Positions 43,106 to 53,279 of a DNA stretch of 64,000 nucleotides are shown here, in pieces. The position numbers and the translations under genes were made by a program. Position 1 is the first letter of the stretch. Each line of letters begins with the position of its first letter. The notes under the pieces were generated by a model, which was not told the DNA's origin, made no database searches, and saw only the letters and a list, made by a program, of their open reading frames with translations. Source of the DNA: Vineibacter terrae (lineage in GTDB: Bacteria; Pseudomonadota; Alphaproteobacteria; Reyranellales; Reyranellaceae); NCBI RefSeq assembly GCF_008039615.1, contig NZ_VDUZ01000040.1, positions 23,223-87,222 on the forward strand. Reading direction: 5' to 3'.

Positions 43106-43217
43106 GAACGTGCCAAAGTCCGTCAGGTTCCCGCGGCCTGGAAAGGCGACAGTCGATTCAAGGAACGGGCAGGGTGGGCCAGCGTTCTTCTTCGTTGCTG
43201 ACGAAGGAGATGCTGTC

Positions 43218-43667
43218 ATGACGCGGCCCGGGAAGTCGGCGGACTGGTTCTCGCGCTTCGCAACCCGGGTCGCGCACACGGTCGGCCGACCGGTGGTGTT
43301 CGCGCTGGCCTGCATCGCGGTGGTGGCCTGGGCCGCGATCGGTCCCTTTGTCGGCTTTTCGGATGTCTGGCAGCTCACGATCAACACCGGCACCACCATC
43401 GTCACCTTTCTCGTCGTCTTCCTGATCCAGAACACGCAGAATCGCGATTCCGCGGCGGTCCAGATCAAGCTCGACGAGCTGCTGCGGGCAACGGCCGAGG
43501 CGCACAACTCGCTGCTCAACCTCGAGGAGCTGTCCGAGCAGGACATCGAGACGTTCCGGCAGCGCTACATCCGGCTGGCGTCGATGGCGCGCAAGAAAGG
43601 CATCCCCGAGATCGAGGTCGATGCCGAGGAACGGGCCACCGACGAAGCAGCCCCAGCCCGCAGGTGA
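43218..43667 (+). CDS. Low-affinity iron permease family protein
   Basis: 149 residues with two membrane helices (VVFALACIAVVAWAAIG and TINTGTTIVTFLVVFLIQ), then the strongly conserved NTQNRDSAAVQIKLDELLRA segment and an acidic amphipathic C-terminus. This is the Fet4-like bacterial family; transport of iron is inferred by homology only, and a regulatory or stress role is equally likely. GAAGGAG precedes ATG 43218. Confidence 0.88.
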   Translation: MTRPGKSADWFSRFATRVAHTVGRPVVFALACIAVVAWAAIGPFVGFSDVWQLTINTGTTIVTFLVVFLIQNTQNRDSAAVQIKLDELLRATAEAHNSLLNLEELSEQDIETFRQRYIRLASMARKKGIPEIEVDAEERATDEAAPARR

Positions 43668-43757
43668 TCGCTTCGACTGGCGCCGAAGCGATGGCGCGTG
43701 ACCGCGCGACGGCGGCGGCGACAATGATGCCCGTCGCTTCATGCAGGAATGCCGCCG

Positions 43758-44912
43758 ATGCTGCCGCCAGCCGACCCGATCGCCGCCGTCACGCACGCCG
43801 ATCCATACGACTACTACGCCGGGCTCGTGGCGCGCCGGCCGCTGTACCATGACGAGGCGCTGGGCATGTGGGTCGCCAGCAGCGCCGCTTCGGTCACATC
43901 AGTGCTGGGCAACGCGCAGGTGCGGGTGCGTCCGCTTGCCGAGAAGGTGCCGGCGGCGCTGCAGGAGACCCCGGCCGGCGACATCTTCGGCCGCCTCGTG
44001 CGCATGAACGACGGCGCCAGCCATTGTCCGTTCAAGCAGGCCATCGCCGCGACGCTGCAGTCGATCGATGCAGCCCGTGTCGCATCGCTGGCCGATCATT
44101 GGGCGCACCGGCTGGCGGGCACGCGGTCGCTGAACGATTTCATGCCGGCGTTGCCGGTCCATGTCGTGGGCAGCCTGCTGGGCGTGGCCGACGATGCCAT
44201 GCCGGCGCTGGCGCAGGACGCGGGCGATTTCGTGCGCGGCATCGCGCCGGTGGCCGATGCCGCGCAGCGGGCATGCGGCGCGGGCGCCGCCGCTGCCCTG
44301 CTGGCGCTGTTCCGTCGCCTGCTGGCGGCGCAGGAGATGGGCGGTGACGGCTTGCTGATCCGCCTGGCCCACGTGGCGCGCGAGTTCGGCCGCGCCGATG
44401 AGGCCGTGGTCATCGCCAACGGGATCGGCTTCCTGTCGCAGGCCTACGAGGCCACCGCCGGGCTGATCGGCAACACCCTGGTCGCCCTGGCGCGCCATCA
44501 CGATGCGCGGGCACAGGTGGCGCAGGATGCAAGGCAATTGAGTGGCGTGATCTGGGAGACGCTGCGCGCCGATCCGCCGGTGCAGAACACGCGGCGCTTC
44601 GTGGCCGATGACGGCGTCGTCGCCGGGCAGCGGATGCGGCGCGGCGATGCGATCCTGGTCGTCCTGGCGGCCGCCGGCCGCGATCCGGCCGCCAACGCCG
44701 AGCCCGCCCGGTTCGACACCGCGCGCCAGGACCGGCGTCTCTTCACCTTCGGCGCGGCGGTTCATGCCTGTCCCGGCGAGCGCATCGCGGCTGCGATCGC
44801 GCAGGCCGGCGTGGCGCGCCTGCTCGCGGGCGGCGTGCGGCCGGAAGCGCTGCTGCAGGGCATGACCTATCGCCCGTCGGGCAATGTCCGCATGCCGCTG
44901 TTCGCCGATTGA
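43758..44912 (+). CDS. Cytochrome P450
   Basis: A 384-residue soluble P450. The heme loop is FTFGAAVHACPGERIA with Cys-338 as thiolate ligand. The K-helix is ETLRADPP (ExxR), and the I-helix reads SQAYEATAGLIG, where Glu-Ala-Thr replaces the usual (D/E)T pair. It is somewhat short for the family. ATG 43758 is supported by AGGA nine bases upstream; ATG 43749 overlaps that element. No ferredoxin reductase is adjacent, so redox partners must come from elsewhere (fdxA lies 31 kb away). The substrate is unknown. Confidence 0.9.
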   Translation: MLPPADPIAAVTHADPYDYYAGLVARRPLYHDEALGMWVASSAASVTSVLGNAQVRVRPLAEKVPAALQETPAGDIFGRLVRMNDGASHCPFKQAIAATLQSIDAARVASLADHWAHRLAGTRSLNDFMPALPVHVVGSLLGVADDAMPALAQDAGDFVRGIAPVADAAQRACGAGAAAALLALFRRLLAAQEMGGDGLLIRLAHVAREFGRADEAVVIANGIGFLSQAYEATAGLIGNTLVALARHHDARAQVAQDARQLSGVIWETLRADPPVQNTRRFVADDGVVAGQRMRRGDAILVVLAAAGRDPAANAEPARFDTARQDRRLFTFGAAVHACPGERIAAAIAQAGVARLLAGGVRPEALLQGMTYRPSGNVRMPLFAD

Positions 44913-44971
44913 CGGCGCGGCGAGGGCATCGCCGGTTCCCTCAAGCGCTTCGGCATCGCTATAGTCGCTCG

Positions 44972-45931
44972 ATGCTCGAGGTGGTCACCGGTGCCTGGTC
45001 CATCGCGTCGGCGATCCGCCGGCTGCGACGGCGGCTGGCCGGCTTGCCGGTGCGCGGCGTGTCGATCACCTGGCACGGCGGCGGCGCGGTGCGCGGCGAC
45101 ATCGTGTGGCTGCGCGAGGAGGGCTTCTGGTGGCGCCACGACAATCTGCGCCATCCCGGCCGGCACAGCCTCATGTTCGGCCACGCGCCGCAGATCCCGT
45201 CGTTGAGCGAGAGCGCGACATGCGAGATCAACCTGCCGGCCAAGGGCGCCGACCGGCGCCTGGCCGGGGCGCTGGTGCGCGACGACGCGGGCCATCTCTA
45301 CCTGGCGCATAGCGGCAAGATCGGCGGCGGCCGCGCCGGGCGGCATCGCCAGGCGTTCCGCGCCTTCCTGGCCGGCGCGTCATGGCGGGCGGTGCGCTGG
45401 CCCGATGGCCGGCAGGGCGAGCTGCTGCTGATCGCGCCGATCGAGGGGCCGCGGCTGGTGCGTCAGATCGGCCGCTTCGTGCAGGCCGTGCACCGCTACA
45501 AGCAGCAGGACGGCGATGGCGATGCCTTGCCGCTGCCGGCCGCCTGGGTGGCGCCGCAGGACGCGGGCCTCGTGGATCTGGAGCCGCCGGCGGCCGCCTG
45601 CGATCGCGGCCTGCTGCTGGACGCGCTGGGCGAGGCGCTGGTCCGGCACGGCCTGGCCGGCAATGCCCCGCCGCTGTTCGCTGCGGATGGTCACGATAGG
45701 CGCGTGATCGAGCTCGTCACCGAAACCTCGGCCGCGGCGCTGGAGCACCGGCTGGGCCGGCTGCTGCTGCGCAACGCCCAGGCCGGCGCCGCGGCGCAGC
45801 CCGTCCTGGTGGTGCCGGACGCGGCGGCGTCGACGCTGGCGGCGCTGTCGCAGCACGGGGTGACGCTGGTGCGCTACCGCTGGCGCGGCGCCCGGCCCGT
45901 TTTCGTTGGTCTGGAGGCGGCGCTGGGCTAA
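44972..45931 (+). CDS. Conserved hypothetical protein
   Basis: 319 residues, soluble, rich in Arg/Ala. The N-terminal half has aromatic strand-like segments (GVSITWHGGGAVRGDIVWL, FWWRHDNLRHPGRHSLMFG) and YLAHSGKIGGGRAGRHRQAF. The C-terminal half reads as alpha/beta (AQPVLVVPDAAASTLAALS, GVTLVRYRWRG). I do not recognise the family. No Shine-Dalgarno precedes ATG 44972, but TATAGT ends six bases before it, suggesting a leaderless transcript. It lies 59 bases after the P450 and ten before the DUF1491 gene. Confidence 0.65.
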   Translation: MLEVVTGAWSIASAIRRLRRRLAGLPVRGVSITWHGGGAVRGDIVWLREEGFWWRHDNLRHPGRHSLMFGHAPQIPSLSESATCEINLPAKGADRRLAGALVRDDAGHLYLAHSGKIGGGRAGRHRQAFRAFLAGASWRAVRWPDGRQGELLLIAPIEGPRLVRQIGRFVQAVHRYKQQDGDGDALPLPAAWVAPQDAGLVDLEPPAAACDRGLLLDALGEALVRHGLAGNAPPLFAADGHDRRVIELVTETSAAALEHRLGRLLLRNAQAGAAAQPVLVVPDAAASTLAALSQHGVTLVRYRWRGARPVFVGLEAALG

Positions 45932-45941
45932 GGATCGCGCC

Positions 45942-46277
45942 ATGGCAATGGGATTGACGACCGGGCTGTGGATCTCGGCGCAGGTGCGGCTCTGCGACCG
46001 GCGCAACATCGCCGCCTATGTTGCGCGCCGCGGCGATCCCGATGCCGGCTCGGTGCTGATCAAGGTCGTGCGCTTCGCCGCCGGCACCGTGGTCTACGCC
46101 CCCGCCAATGCGCTCGACGAGGAGCCGACCTGGACGCGCGCGACCGGGCCGACCCCCGTGCCCGAGCCCGACGCCGATGCCTATATTGCCCGCCAGGTGG
46201 CGCGTGACCCCGATCTATGGGTGCTGGAGATCGAGGACCACAAGAACGAGTGGCTCCCCGATGGCCGGGTGCTGTAG
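45942..46277 (+). CDS. DUF1491 family protein
   Basis: A 111-residue protein: GLWISAQVRLCDRRNIAAYV, RRGDPDAGSVLIKV, and DPDLWVLEIEDHKNEWL are the conserved blocks of DUF1491, a family common in alphaproteobacteria and of unknown function. AAGGATCGCGCC precedes ATG. It follows the hypothetical gene at 44972 closely and is probably co-transcribed. Confidence 0.85.
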   Translation: MAMGLTTGLWISAQVRLCDRRNIAAYVARRGDPDAGSVLIKVVRFAAGTVVYAPANALDEEPTWTRATGPTPVPEPDADAYIARQVARDPDLWVLEIEDHKNEWLPDGRVL

Positions 46278-46301
46278 TACTCCGCTACCATAGTCACGGA
46301 T

Positions 46302-46307
46302 TTGACA
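46302..46307 (+). promoter_or_regulatory. Candidate -35 box in AT-rich leader
   Basis: A perfect TTGACA in the AT-rich stretch 46278-46375, upstream of the gene at 46408. No well-placed -10 hexamer is convincing (TGTAAA and TTATTT are nearby). AT-richness here is marked against about 68% GC surroundings. Confidence 0.3.
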
Positions 46308-46407
46308 CAGAAAAAATGATTGTAAATCCGTTATTTACCGCTTAACGTTCATCTAAATATCAGTGGCGCGGCAAATTTTGGCAGGCGCCCGTCACCCTGG
46401 TGCTGTG

Positions 46408-47079
46408 ATGAACGAGATCCCCTCCTCGGCCGTCACCGCCGCCTACGCCGTCCTGACCACCTCGACCGAGGCTGGTGTCGGCGCGATGGCGGCTTCCGGT
46501 ATTGCTGGTTCGGCAACCGATGCCGGCGGCTTCGACCGCGCCGACCTGCTGGCGCTCGACGACGCGCCGCTGGACCTGCTGCTGCGCGCCATCGGCCTGG
46601 TCGAGATCGCGCCGCGTCCCGATGTGCCGATCTATGCCGCCGAAAGCCCGGGCGACTGGTGCGGCGTGGCGCACGATGCCGTGCGGCTGGCGCGGCTGTC
46701 GGTGCCCGGCATGGACCTGGTGTTCGATGGCGCCGGCGCCGGCGTGCACATGGCCGCGGGCGTGGATTTTGTTGCCGACCCTGCCGATATGCTGGCGGGC
46801 GCCGCGAGCCTGGCCGATCCGCTGGTGGCGCTGGGCCCGCTGGGTGCCGAGGAAGCCGCGTCGTTCCCGCCCGGGCATCACGACGCGCCGGTCCATGTCG
46901 ACGTGGTGGCCGATGACGTGGCGGCCGACGACGCGGCGCGCATTGACCTCGGCGCCCCGGACGTGCGGGCGCCTGAGCTGTCCTGGCTGGCGGCCGTCAA
47001 CGACCATGGCCTGCATGTCGGCGAGGCCTGGGCCTGGAGCGACCTCAAGGGCGGCTACGTCTTCGACCATTACGTCTGA
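46408..47079 (+). CDS. Acidic hypothetical protein
   Basis: 223 residues, very rich in Ala and Asp with few basic residues (VHVDVVADDVAADDAARIDL), and no signal peptide or membrane segment. The N-terminus is Ser/Thr/Ala rich. It resembles secreted or extracellular acidic proteins in composition, but I recognise no family. A 130-base AT-rich leader precedes it; the Shine-Dalgarno is poor. Confidence 0.55.
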   Translation: MNEIPSSAVTAAYAVLTTSTEAGVGAMAASGIAGSATDAGGFDRADLLALDDAPLDLLLRAIGLVEIAPRPDVPIYAAESPGDWCGVAHDAVRLARLSVPGMDLVFDGAGAGVHMAAGVDFVADPADMLAGAASLADPLVALGPLGAEEAASFPPGHHDAPVHVDVVADDVAADDAARIDLGAPDVRAPELSWLAAVNDHGLHVGEAWAWSDLKGGYVFDHYV

Positions 47080-47100
47080 GCCGGCGCGCCCGTCTTCACC

Positions 47101-47135
47101 CACTGTCATCCCTCGCTGCGCTCGGGATGACAGTG
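47101..47135. repeat. Short family C derivative
   Basis: CACTGTCATCC and GGATGACAGTG close a 35-bp dyad with CTCGCTGCGCTCG inside, apparently a family C element reduced to its arms. It lies between the convergent genes at 46408 and rpe. Confidence 0.75.
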
Positions 47136-47151
47136 AGGGAAGGGATGACGA

Positions 47152-47814
47152 CTACGGCCCGCGCAGCGCGGCGATGTTGGTGGCATAGCGCTTGGGGCCG
47201 CCGCGGAAGACGGCGGTGCCGGCCACCAGCATGTCGGCGCCGGCGGCGACGACCTGGCGGGCCGTCTCGGGCGTGATGCCGCCATCGACCTCCAGGTCGA
47301 TGGCGCGGCCCGAAGCGTCGATCATGCGCCGCAGCGTCGCGATCTTGGCGAGCTGGCTCTCGATGAAGCTCTGGCCGCCGAAGCCGGGATTGACGCTCAT
47401 CACCAGGATCACGTCGATGTCGCCGATCATCGGCTCGACGGCGCTGACCGGCGTTCCCGGGTTCAGGACCAGGCCGGCCTTCCTGCCCAGCGACTTGATG
47501 AGCTGCACGGTGCGGTGCGGATGCGGCCCGGCCTCGGGGTGGAACGAGATGATGTCGGCGCCGGCCTCGACGAAATCGGGCACGTAGGGATCGACCGGCG
47601 CGATCATCAGATGCACGTCGAACGGCTTGTGCGAATGCGGCCGCAGCGCCTTCACCACGCCCGGGCCGATGGTGATGTTGGGCACGAAGTGGCCGTCCAT
47701 CACGTCGACATGGATGAGGTCGGCGCCGGCGGCGGTGATGACCGCGACATCGCGGCCCAGCGCCGCGAAATCGGCTGACAGGATCGAGGGGGCGATGCGG
47801 ACCGGCTGCTGCAT
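47152..47814 (-). CDS. rpe: Ribulose-phosphate 3-epimerase
   Basis: A 220-residue TIM-barrel enzyme interconverting ribulose-5-phosphate and xylulose-5-phosphate in the pentose phosphate/Calvin pathways. Metal and catalytic residues are in [38 protein letters not shown] and the phosphate-binding [10 protein letters not shown] and VAGTAVF. The N-terminus ([16 protein letters not shown]) fits the family. Confidence 0.96.
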   Translation of the reverse strand: MQQPVRIAPSILSADFAALGRDVAVITAAGADLIHVDVMDGHFVPNITIGPGVVKALRPHSHKPFDVHLMIAPVDPYVPDFVEAGADIISFHPEAGPHPHRTVQLIKSLGRKAGLVLNPGTPVSAVEPMIGDIDVILVMSVNPGFGGQSFIESQLAKIATLRRMIDASGRAIDLEVDGGITPETARQVVAAGADMLVAGTAVFRGGPKRYATNIAALRGP

Positions 47815-47986
47815 GACGGCTCGGTATCAGCCCGCCGACCGCGAGACAAGGCCGGGGTGCGCGGCCTGTCCGCAGACATCTTTCCACGCCGCGCCCAGTT
47901 GATCCGGGCCGGGCCCCTTCCAAGGTCTGACGCAGGGCTGAGCAATTCATTGCATGCCGCCGGCGACATTCGATGTGAGGAAGCGC

Positions 47987-49504
47987 GTGGCTGACCACGA
48001 GATTCGTGCCAGCGAGATCCAGGCCGACGCCACTGCTGCGGATGCCGCCGCTGGGGGGACCACCGGCCGTGACCGCACCCTGCGCCTGGTCCTGTATGAC
48101 GGGCTGGCCAGCGAGGCGATGGGCACGCTGACCACGGGCGTGTTCCTGGCCGGGCTTGCCGTCGAGATCGGCGCCAGCAATGCGGCCATCGGGCTGCTGG
48201 CCGCGGTGCCGTTCGCCGTGCAGCTGCTGCAGCTTCCCGCCGTCGTGCTGGTCGAGCGGCTGCGCGCGCGCCGCGCCATCTGCACCTGGTCCGCCGGCAT
48301 CGGCCGCTGCTTTCTGCTCGGCGCGGCGGTGACGCCGCTGCTGGGGGCCGCAGGCGGCATGGCGGCACTGATCGCATTGCTGGCGCTGCACCAGGCCCTG
48401 GCGGCGATCGGCGGCTGCGCCTGGAACTCGTGGATGCGGGACCTGGTGTCCGCGGCCGAGCATGGCCGGTTCTTCGGCCAGCGCACGGCCGCCACCACGG
48501 CCCTGGCGATCGCGCTGGCGTTCCTCGGCAGCTTCGTGATCGACACCTGGAAGGGCGCCCTGCCAGACCATCCGGCCCTTGGCTATTCGGTCCTGTTCGT
48601 GCTCAGCGCCTTGATCGGCCTGTTCGGCGTCTACCTGCTCAGCATCACGCCGGACCAGCCGATGGTGCCGGTCGACAAGCGCCTGCACCCGTTCGAGATG
48701 CTGTCGGCGCCGTTTCGCGACCAGAACTTCCGGCGCCTGATCATCTTTCTGTCGTCATGGAACTTCGCCGCCAACCTCGCGGCGCCGTTCTTCAGCGTCT
48801 ACATGCTGAAATCGCTGGGCTACGGCATGACCACGGTCATGACCCTGACCATCGTTAGCCAGCTCAGCAATCTTGCCGCGCTCGGCCTCTGGGGCGCCTT
48901 GATCGACCGGTTCAGCAACAAGGCGCTGCTGCGTGTCTGCGCGCCGCTGTTCCTGGCCTGCACCTTGGCCTGGAGCCTGACCGGCCTGCCCTGGCTGCAG
49001 CCGCTGACGATCTATCTGCTGCTCGCGATCCATGTGCTGATGGGCATCGCCACCGCCGGCATGGCGCTGGCTTCCAACAACATCGCCATGAAGCTGTCGC
49101 CGACCGGCCAAGCGACGGCCTATCTGGCGGCCAACAGCGTGACGACGGCGTCCTTCGCTGCGGTGGCGCCGGTGATCGGCGGCCTCTGCGCCGACTTCTT
49201 CGCGGCGCACGAGCTGACGCTCGCCTTCACCTGGAAGGGCGCCGATGCGGCGCTCACCGTGCAGGTGCTGAACTTCCACGCCTGGACATTCTTCTTCGGC
49301 CTGGCGTGCGTGGCCGGGCTCTATTCCCTCCACCGCCTGACCTTCGTGCAGGAGACGGCGGGCTCGACCGACCCGCTGGTCCTGCGCCACCTGCTGCTGG
49401 AGGCGCGGCGCTCGATGCACAGCCTGTCGAGCGCCGCCGGCCTGCTGCGCATCGTGCGCGGGCCGCTGTCGCTGCTGCGGCCGGCCAACCGCAACGCCGG
49501 CTGA
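47987..49504 (+). CDS. MFS transporter
   Basis: About 505 residues with 12 predicted helices (for example YDGLASEAMGTLTTGVFLAG, PFAVQLLQLPAVVL, LAIALAFLGSFVI). The loop after helix 2 (VERLRARRAI) is a degenerate MFS motif. GTG 47987 is preferred because GAGGA lies five bases upstream; ATG 47954 has no Shine-Dalgarno. The divergent neighbour is rpe. The substrate cannot be inferred; large soluble ends (about 30 and 45 residues) are unusual. Confidence 0.85.
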   Translation: MADHEIRASEIQADATAADAAAGGTTGRDRTLRLVLYDGLASEAMGTLTTGVFLAGLAVEIGASNAAIGLLAAVPFAVQLLQLPAVVLVERLRARRAICTWSAGIGRCFLLGAAVTPLLGAAGGMAALIALLALHQALAAIGGCAWNSWMRDLVSAAEHGRFFGQRTAATTALAIALAFLGSFVIDTWKGALPDHPALGYSVLFVLSALIGLFGVYLLSITPDQPMVPVDKRLHPFEMLSAPFRDQNFRRLIIFLSSWNFAANLAAPFFSVYMLKSLGYGMTTVMTLTIVSQLSNLAALGLWGALIDRFSNKALLRVCAPLFLACTLAWSLTGLPWLQPLTIYLLLAIHVLMGIATAGMALASNNIAMKLSPTGQATAYLAANSVTTASFAAVAPVIGGLCADFFAAHELTLAFTWKGADAALTVQVLNFHAWTFFFGLACVAGLYSLHRLTFVQETAGSTDPLVLRHLLLEARRSMHSLSSAAGLLRIVRGPLSLLRPANRNAG

Positions 49505-49517
49505 CGGCGCCCGCCGG

Positions 49518-50490
49518 CTAGGCGCGCACTTCCTGGCGCTGGAAGGCGATGTAGGCGACGGCGAACACGCTGATGACGATCGCGATCAGGGTCGTGATCT
49601 GCGGCCAGGCCAGCAGCAGGCTCTCGTTGAGCGGCAGGGTGGCGCCGCGCACCATGCCCTGCAGCTGGCTGAGCATGCCGACGGTGGGCGTGCGCAGGAT
49701 GGCGGCGTCGGTCTGCGGCTGCAGCACCACCATGGCGGCGTCGCTGAAAAGCCCGCTGGGCGAGATGCGCGACAGGCCGAAGAACCAGTCGATCTGGGAA
49801 TCGCTCAGCAGGCCGACGCGGTTGGCCAGCGGATCCGGTGTCGCGACGAGCGCCGCGATCGACGGCACCAGCATCGGCCACACGATCACCAGGAACAGCC
49901 ACAGCCCCAGCGCGCACAGCGCCGAGGTCGCCGTCGAGCGGAAGATCACCGAGAACAGCATCGCGATCGCCAGCCACACCCCGGCCAGGGTGATGGCGAT
50001 GATCAGGAAGGCGATGCCGCGCGTCACCTCCTCGCTGCTCGGCGGCACGCCCATGGTGAGCAGGCCGATGCCGATGATCAGCAGCCACAGGGCGGTGAGT
50101 CCGGTGGCCAGGGTGCACAGCCCGGCCAGGAACTTGCCCAGCAGCAGCGCATCGCGATAAATCGGCTGCGCCAGGATCCGGCTCATGGTGCGGCGGTTGA
50201 ACTCGCTGTTGACCGCATCGAATCCCAGCCCGATCGCCAGCAGGGGGATGACGATGGCGAGCGCGCCCAGCAGCGAGGGCACGGCGCTGTCCTCCTGCTG
50301 GTAGAGGAACAGGTTCAGGAACAGGAAGTCGTCGCGCTGGATGGTCTTGCGCACGTTGTAGATCGCCAGCGCCGTGAAGCCGACGCCGATGAGCACCACC
50401 AATATCTCGAGCACGCGCATGCGCACGCTGCCGAGGTGATCGGCGTATTCCTTGAGGAAGACGACGCCGACCCCGGTGAAAGGCGAACCC

Positions 50491-50501
<11 letters not shown>
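49518..50501 (-). CDS. ABC-2 type transporter permease
   Basis: A 327-residue permease with six helices and the ABC-2 pattern. A large extracytoplasmic loop follows helix 1 ([15 protein letters not shown] start), and a cytoplasmic signature [20 protein letters not shown] contacts the ATPase. Helices then cover about 100-230, with a C-terminal helix at 295-318. It overlaps the ATPase gene by 11 bases, so the two are translationally coupled. Confidence 0.9.
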
Positions 50502-51426
<925 letters not shown>

Positions 51427-51441
51427 GATGTCCACTCATGA

Positions 51442-51624
51442 CCCTCTCCGCCCGCGCAGCGGGGGGAGAGGGAGGGGCCCACGCGAAGCGTGGGAGGGTG
51501 AGGTGGGTGTCGGTGTGGGACGGGACCGTCAGAGCGAGGCTGTTGTCGTAGCGCGACCCACCTCACCCTCCCATGCCTTCGGCATGGGCCCCTCCCTCTC
51601 CCCCCGCCAAGCGGGCGGAGAGGG
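51442..51624. repeat. Family A palindrome, second copy
   Basis: The same architecture as 3344-3533: CCCTCTCCGCCCGC-GCAG-CGGGGGGAGAGGG, GGGGCCCACGCGAAGCGTGGG, AGGGTGAGGTGGGTG, unique centre, mirrored half. It lies between the NEW3 gene and the ATPase gene of one operon, so it would be transcribed as a very stable hairpin. Confidence 0.9.
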
Positions 51625-51649
51625 GGCATGGCTGCACCCCTCATCACCG

Positions 51650-52810
51650 TCACCGCCGGCCGAAGCGGGCGACGGCGCCGACCAGGACCAGCAGCGCGAC
51701 GGCGATGATGCCGACGCCCGTTATGCCCCACAGCGTCGAGGTGGCGACCGTGATGCGGAAGTCCGACGAGACGCTGTCGCCCTTGGTGCTGGCGCGCAGC
51801 GTGCTCTGGTAGTCGCCGGCCAGCGCCTTGTTGAAGGGCGTCAGGGTGGCCACCACTTCCTTCTTCTCGCCCGGGCCCAGCTTGTCGACGGTCTTGGGGT
51901 TGAACTCGATCTTCCAGTTCTGCGGCACGGTGCCGCTGAGCTCGATCTCCTCGGCCGCGGCCGTGCCGTCGTTGCTGAGCACCAGCGCCAGCTGCGACGC
52001 CGAGCCGGCCTGCGCCTCGGCCGACAGGCGGCCGTCCTTGCCGGTCAGCCGCAGTGTGGGCGTGCCCTGCACCAGCAGGGTCACCTGGGCCTGGGCGCTG
52101 GCGCCGTCGGCCTCGGCCCGGATGCGTGCCGGGTAGGAGCCGGCGGCGACGTCGCGCGGCAGCTTGATGGCGACCTTGATCTCCTTGCTCTGGCCCGCCT
52201 CGATCGGGATCGAGCTCAGCTCGTTGGCGCCGTAGGCCTCGGTGAAGGTAGCCGTGAAGCCCTTCTGCATGTCGGCGCCGAAGCGCACGATGGCGTCCTT
52301 GCCCGAATCGTTGCTGACCGTGAAGGTGTAGTCGAAGGTCGATTTGGGCGTGCCGCGCAGCTCGGGCAGCTTCACCTTCATCGACAGCTTGGCCGCCACC
52401 TCGCCGCCGATGCCCAGGGTCATGGGCAGCTCGGTCGTGGCGCCGGCGGTCTTGGCCTGGATCACGATCGGGTAGCTGCCCGGCGCCGCCTTGGCCGAGG
52501 CCTCGACCCGCAGGCTCAGGGACACGCTCTCGTTGCTGCCCGGCATGGCCGAGGTCACGGGCTGGCCGCCGCCCAGCAGGTCGACCTTCCAGCCCTGGGG
52601 CACGCCCGTCACCGACAGGCTCACCACCTCGGGCGGCAAGCCGGCGTTCTGCAGCTTGACCCGAACGGTCGTGATCTCGCCGGCGCGCGCCGTGGCCGAG
52701 GGGAAGTCGGTGGTCAGCCACAGGCCCTTGGGAGGATCCGCCGCCAGCGCAGCGGGGCTGGCGAGCCCCAGGACGGCGGCGAACAGCAGCGACAAGGTGG
52801 CGGTACGCAT
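51650..52810 (-). CDS. Exported NEW3-domain protein
   Basis: 386 residues: signal peptide (MRTATLSLLFAAVLGLASPA), then three to four immunoglobulin-like NEW3/COG1470 repeats (GEITTVRVKLQNAGLPPE, FDYTFTVSNDSGKDAIV, SQLALVLSNDGTAAAEE), and a C-terminal membrane helix (GITGVGIIAVALLVLVGAV) with a short basic end. It would be anchored in the inner membrane with a periplasmic body. GGGAGACGTC precedes ATG. It is the first gene before an ABC-2 ATPase and permease, a recurrent arrangement whose substrate is unknown. Confidence 0.88.
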   Translation of the reverse strand: MRTATLSLLFAAVLGLASPAALAADPPKGLWLTTDFPSATARAGEITTVRVKLQNAGLPPEVVSLSVTGVPQGWKVDLLGGGQPVTSAMPGSNESVSLSLRVEASAKAAPGSYPIVIQAKTAGATTELPMTLGIGGEVAAKLSMKVKLPELRGTPKSTFDYTFTVSNDSGKDAIVRFGADMQKGFTATFTEAYGANELSSIPIEAGQSKEIKVAIKLPRDVAAGSYPARIRAEADGASAQAQVTLLVQGTPTLRLTGKDGRLSAEAQAGSASQLALVLSNDGTAAAEEIELSGTVPQNWKIEFNPKTVDKLGPGEKKEVVATLTPFNKALAGDYQSTLRASTKGDSVSSDFRITVATSTLWGITGVGIIAVALLVLVGAVARFGRR

Positions 52811-53008
52811 GACGTCTCCCGACGGTTTCACGACTCGATCAAGACCAGGGACGCGATCCTTCGTGAAAAGGAACCGCGCGGGCGGAGGAACTGCTTAGGG
52901 AAAATGCCGGTGTCGGATCAAGCCCGCAGATGGGTTTGACGCGAAAGTCATCTCGCGACCGCGAAGGCGCGGCGATCCGCCGTCCGAAGGAGGAACGTAT
53001 CGGGAAGA

Positions 53009-53083
53009 TGGAGCGGGCGACGGGATTTGAACCCGCGACCCTCGGCATGGGAGGCCGATGCTCTACCACTGAGCTACACCCGC
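53009..53083 (-). tRNA. tRNA-Gly (anticodon CCC)
   Basis: A complete 75-nt cloverleaf on the minus strand including encoded CCA. Acceptor GCGGGTG/CGCCCGC, D-arm GCTC-AGTGGTA-GAGC, anticodon arm TCGGC-CTCCCAT-GCCGA with anticodon CCC, T-arm GCGGG-TTCAAAT-CCCGT, discriminator T. It reads GGG codons, frequent in this GC-rich genome. It lies between the NEW3 and SDR genes. Confidence 0.97.
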
Positions 53084-53279
53084 GCACCGGCGCCACTATA
53101 GGCGCTGGCGCGTCGCCACTCCAGTGGCGCGTCAGCCTTTTTGCGCGGCCATCGCTTCTGCCCGGCGGGTGGCACGCGCCGTCCGGCCCGCCTGCAGCGA
53201 GCCGTCGCCACTCCTTGACTGATCTGCTACAAGCCGCGGGCATTTTCGCGGGGCCATCAGCTACGAAAGGGGAATACCC

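Noticed and set aside
43095..43115. Sigma-54 promoter for the candidate small RNA
   Set aside because: TGGCAC is present on the minus strand, but the -12 GC dinucleotide is not at the required spacing.
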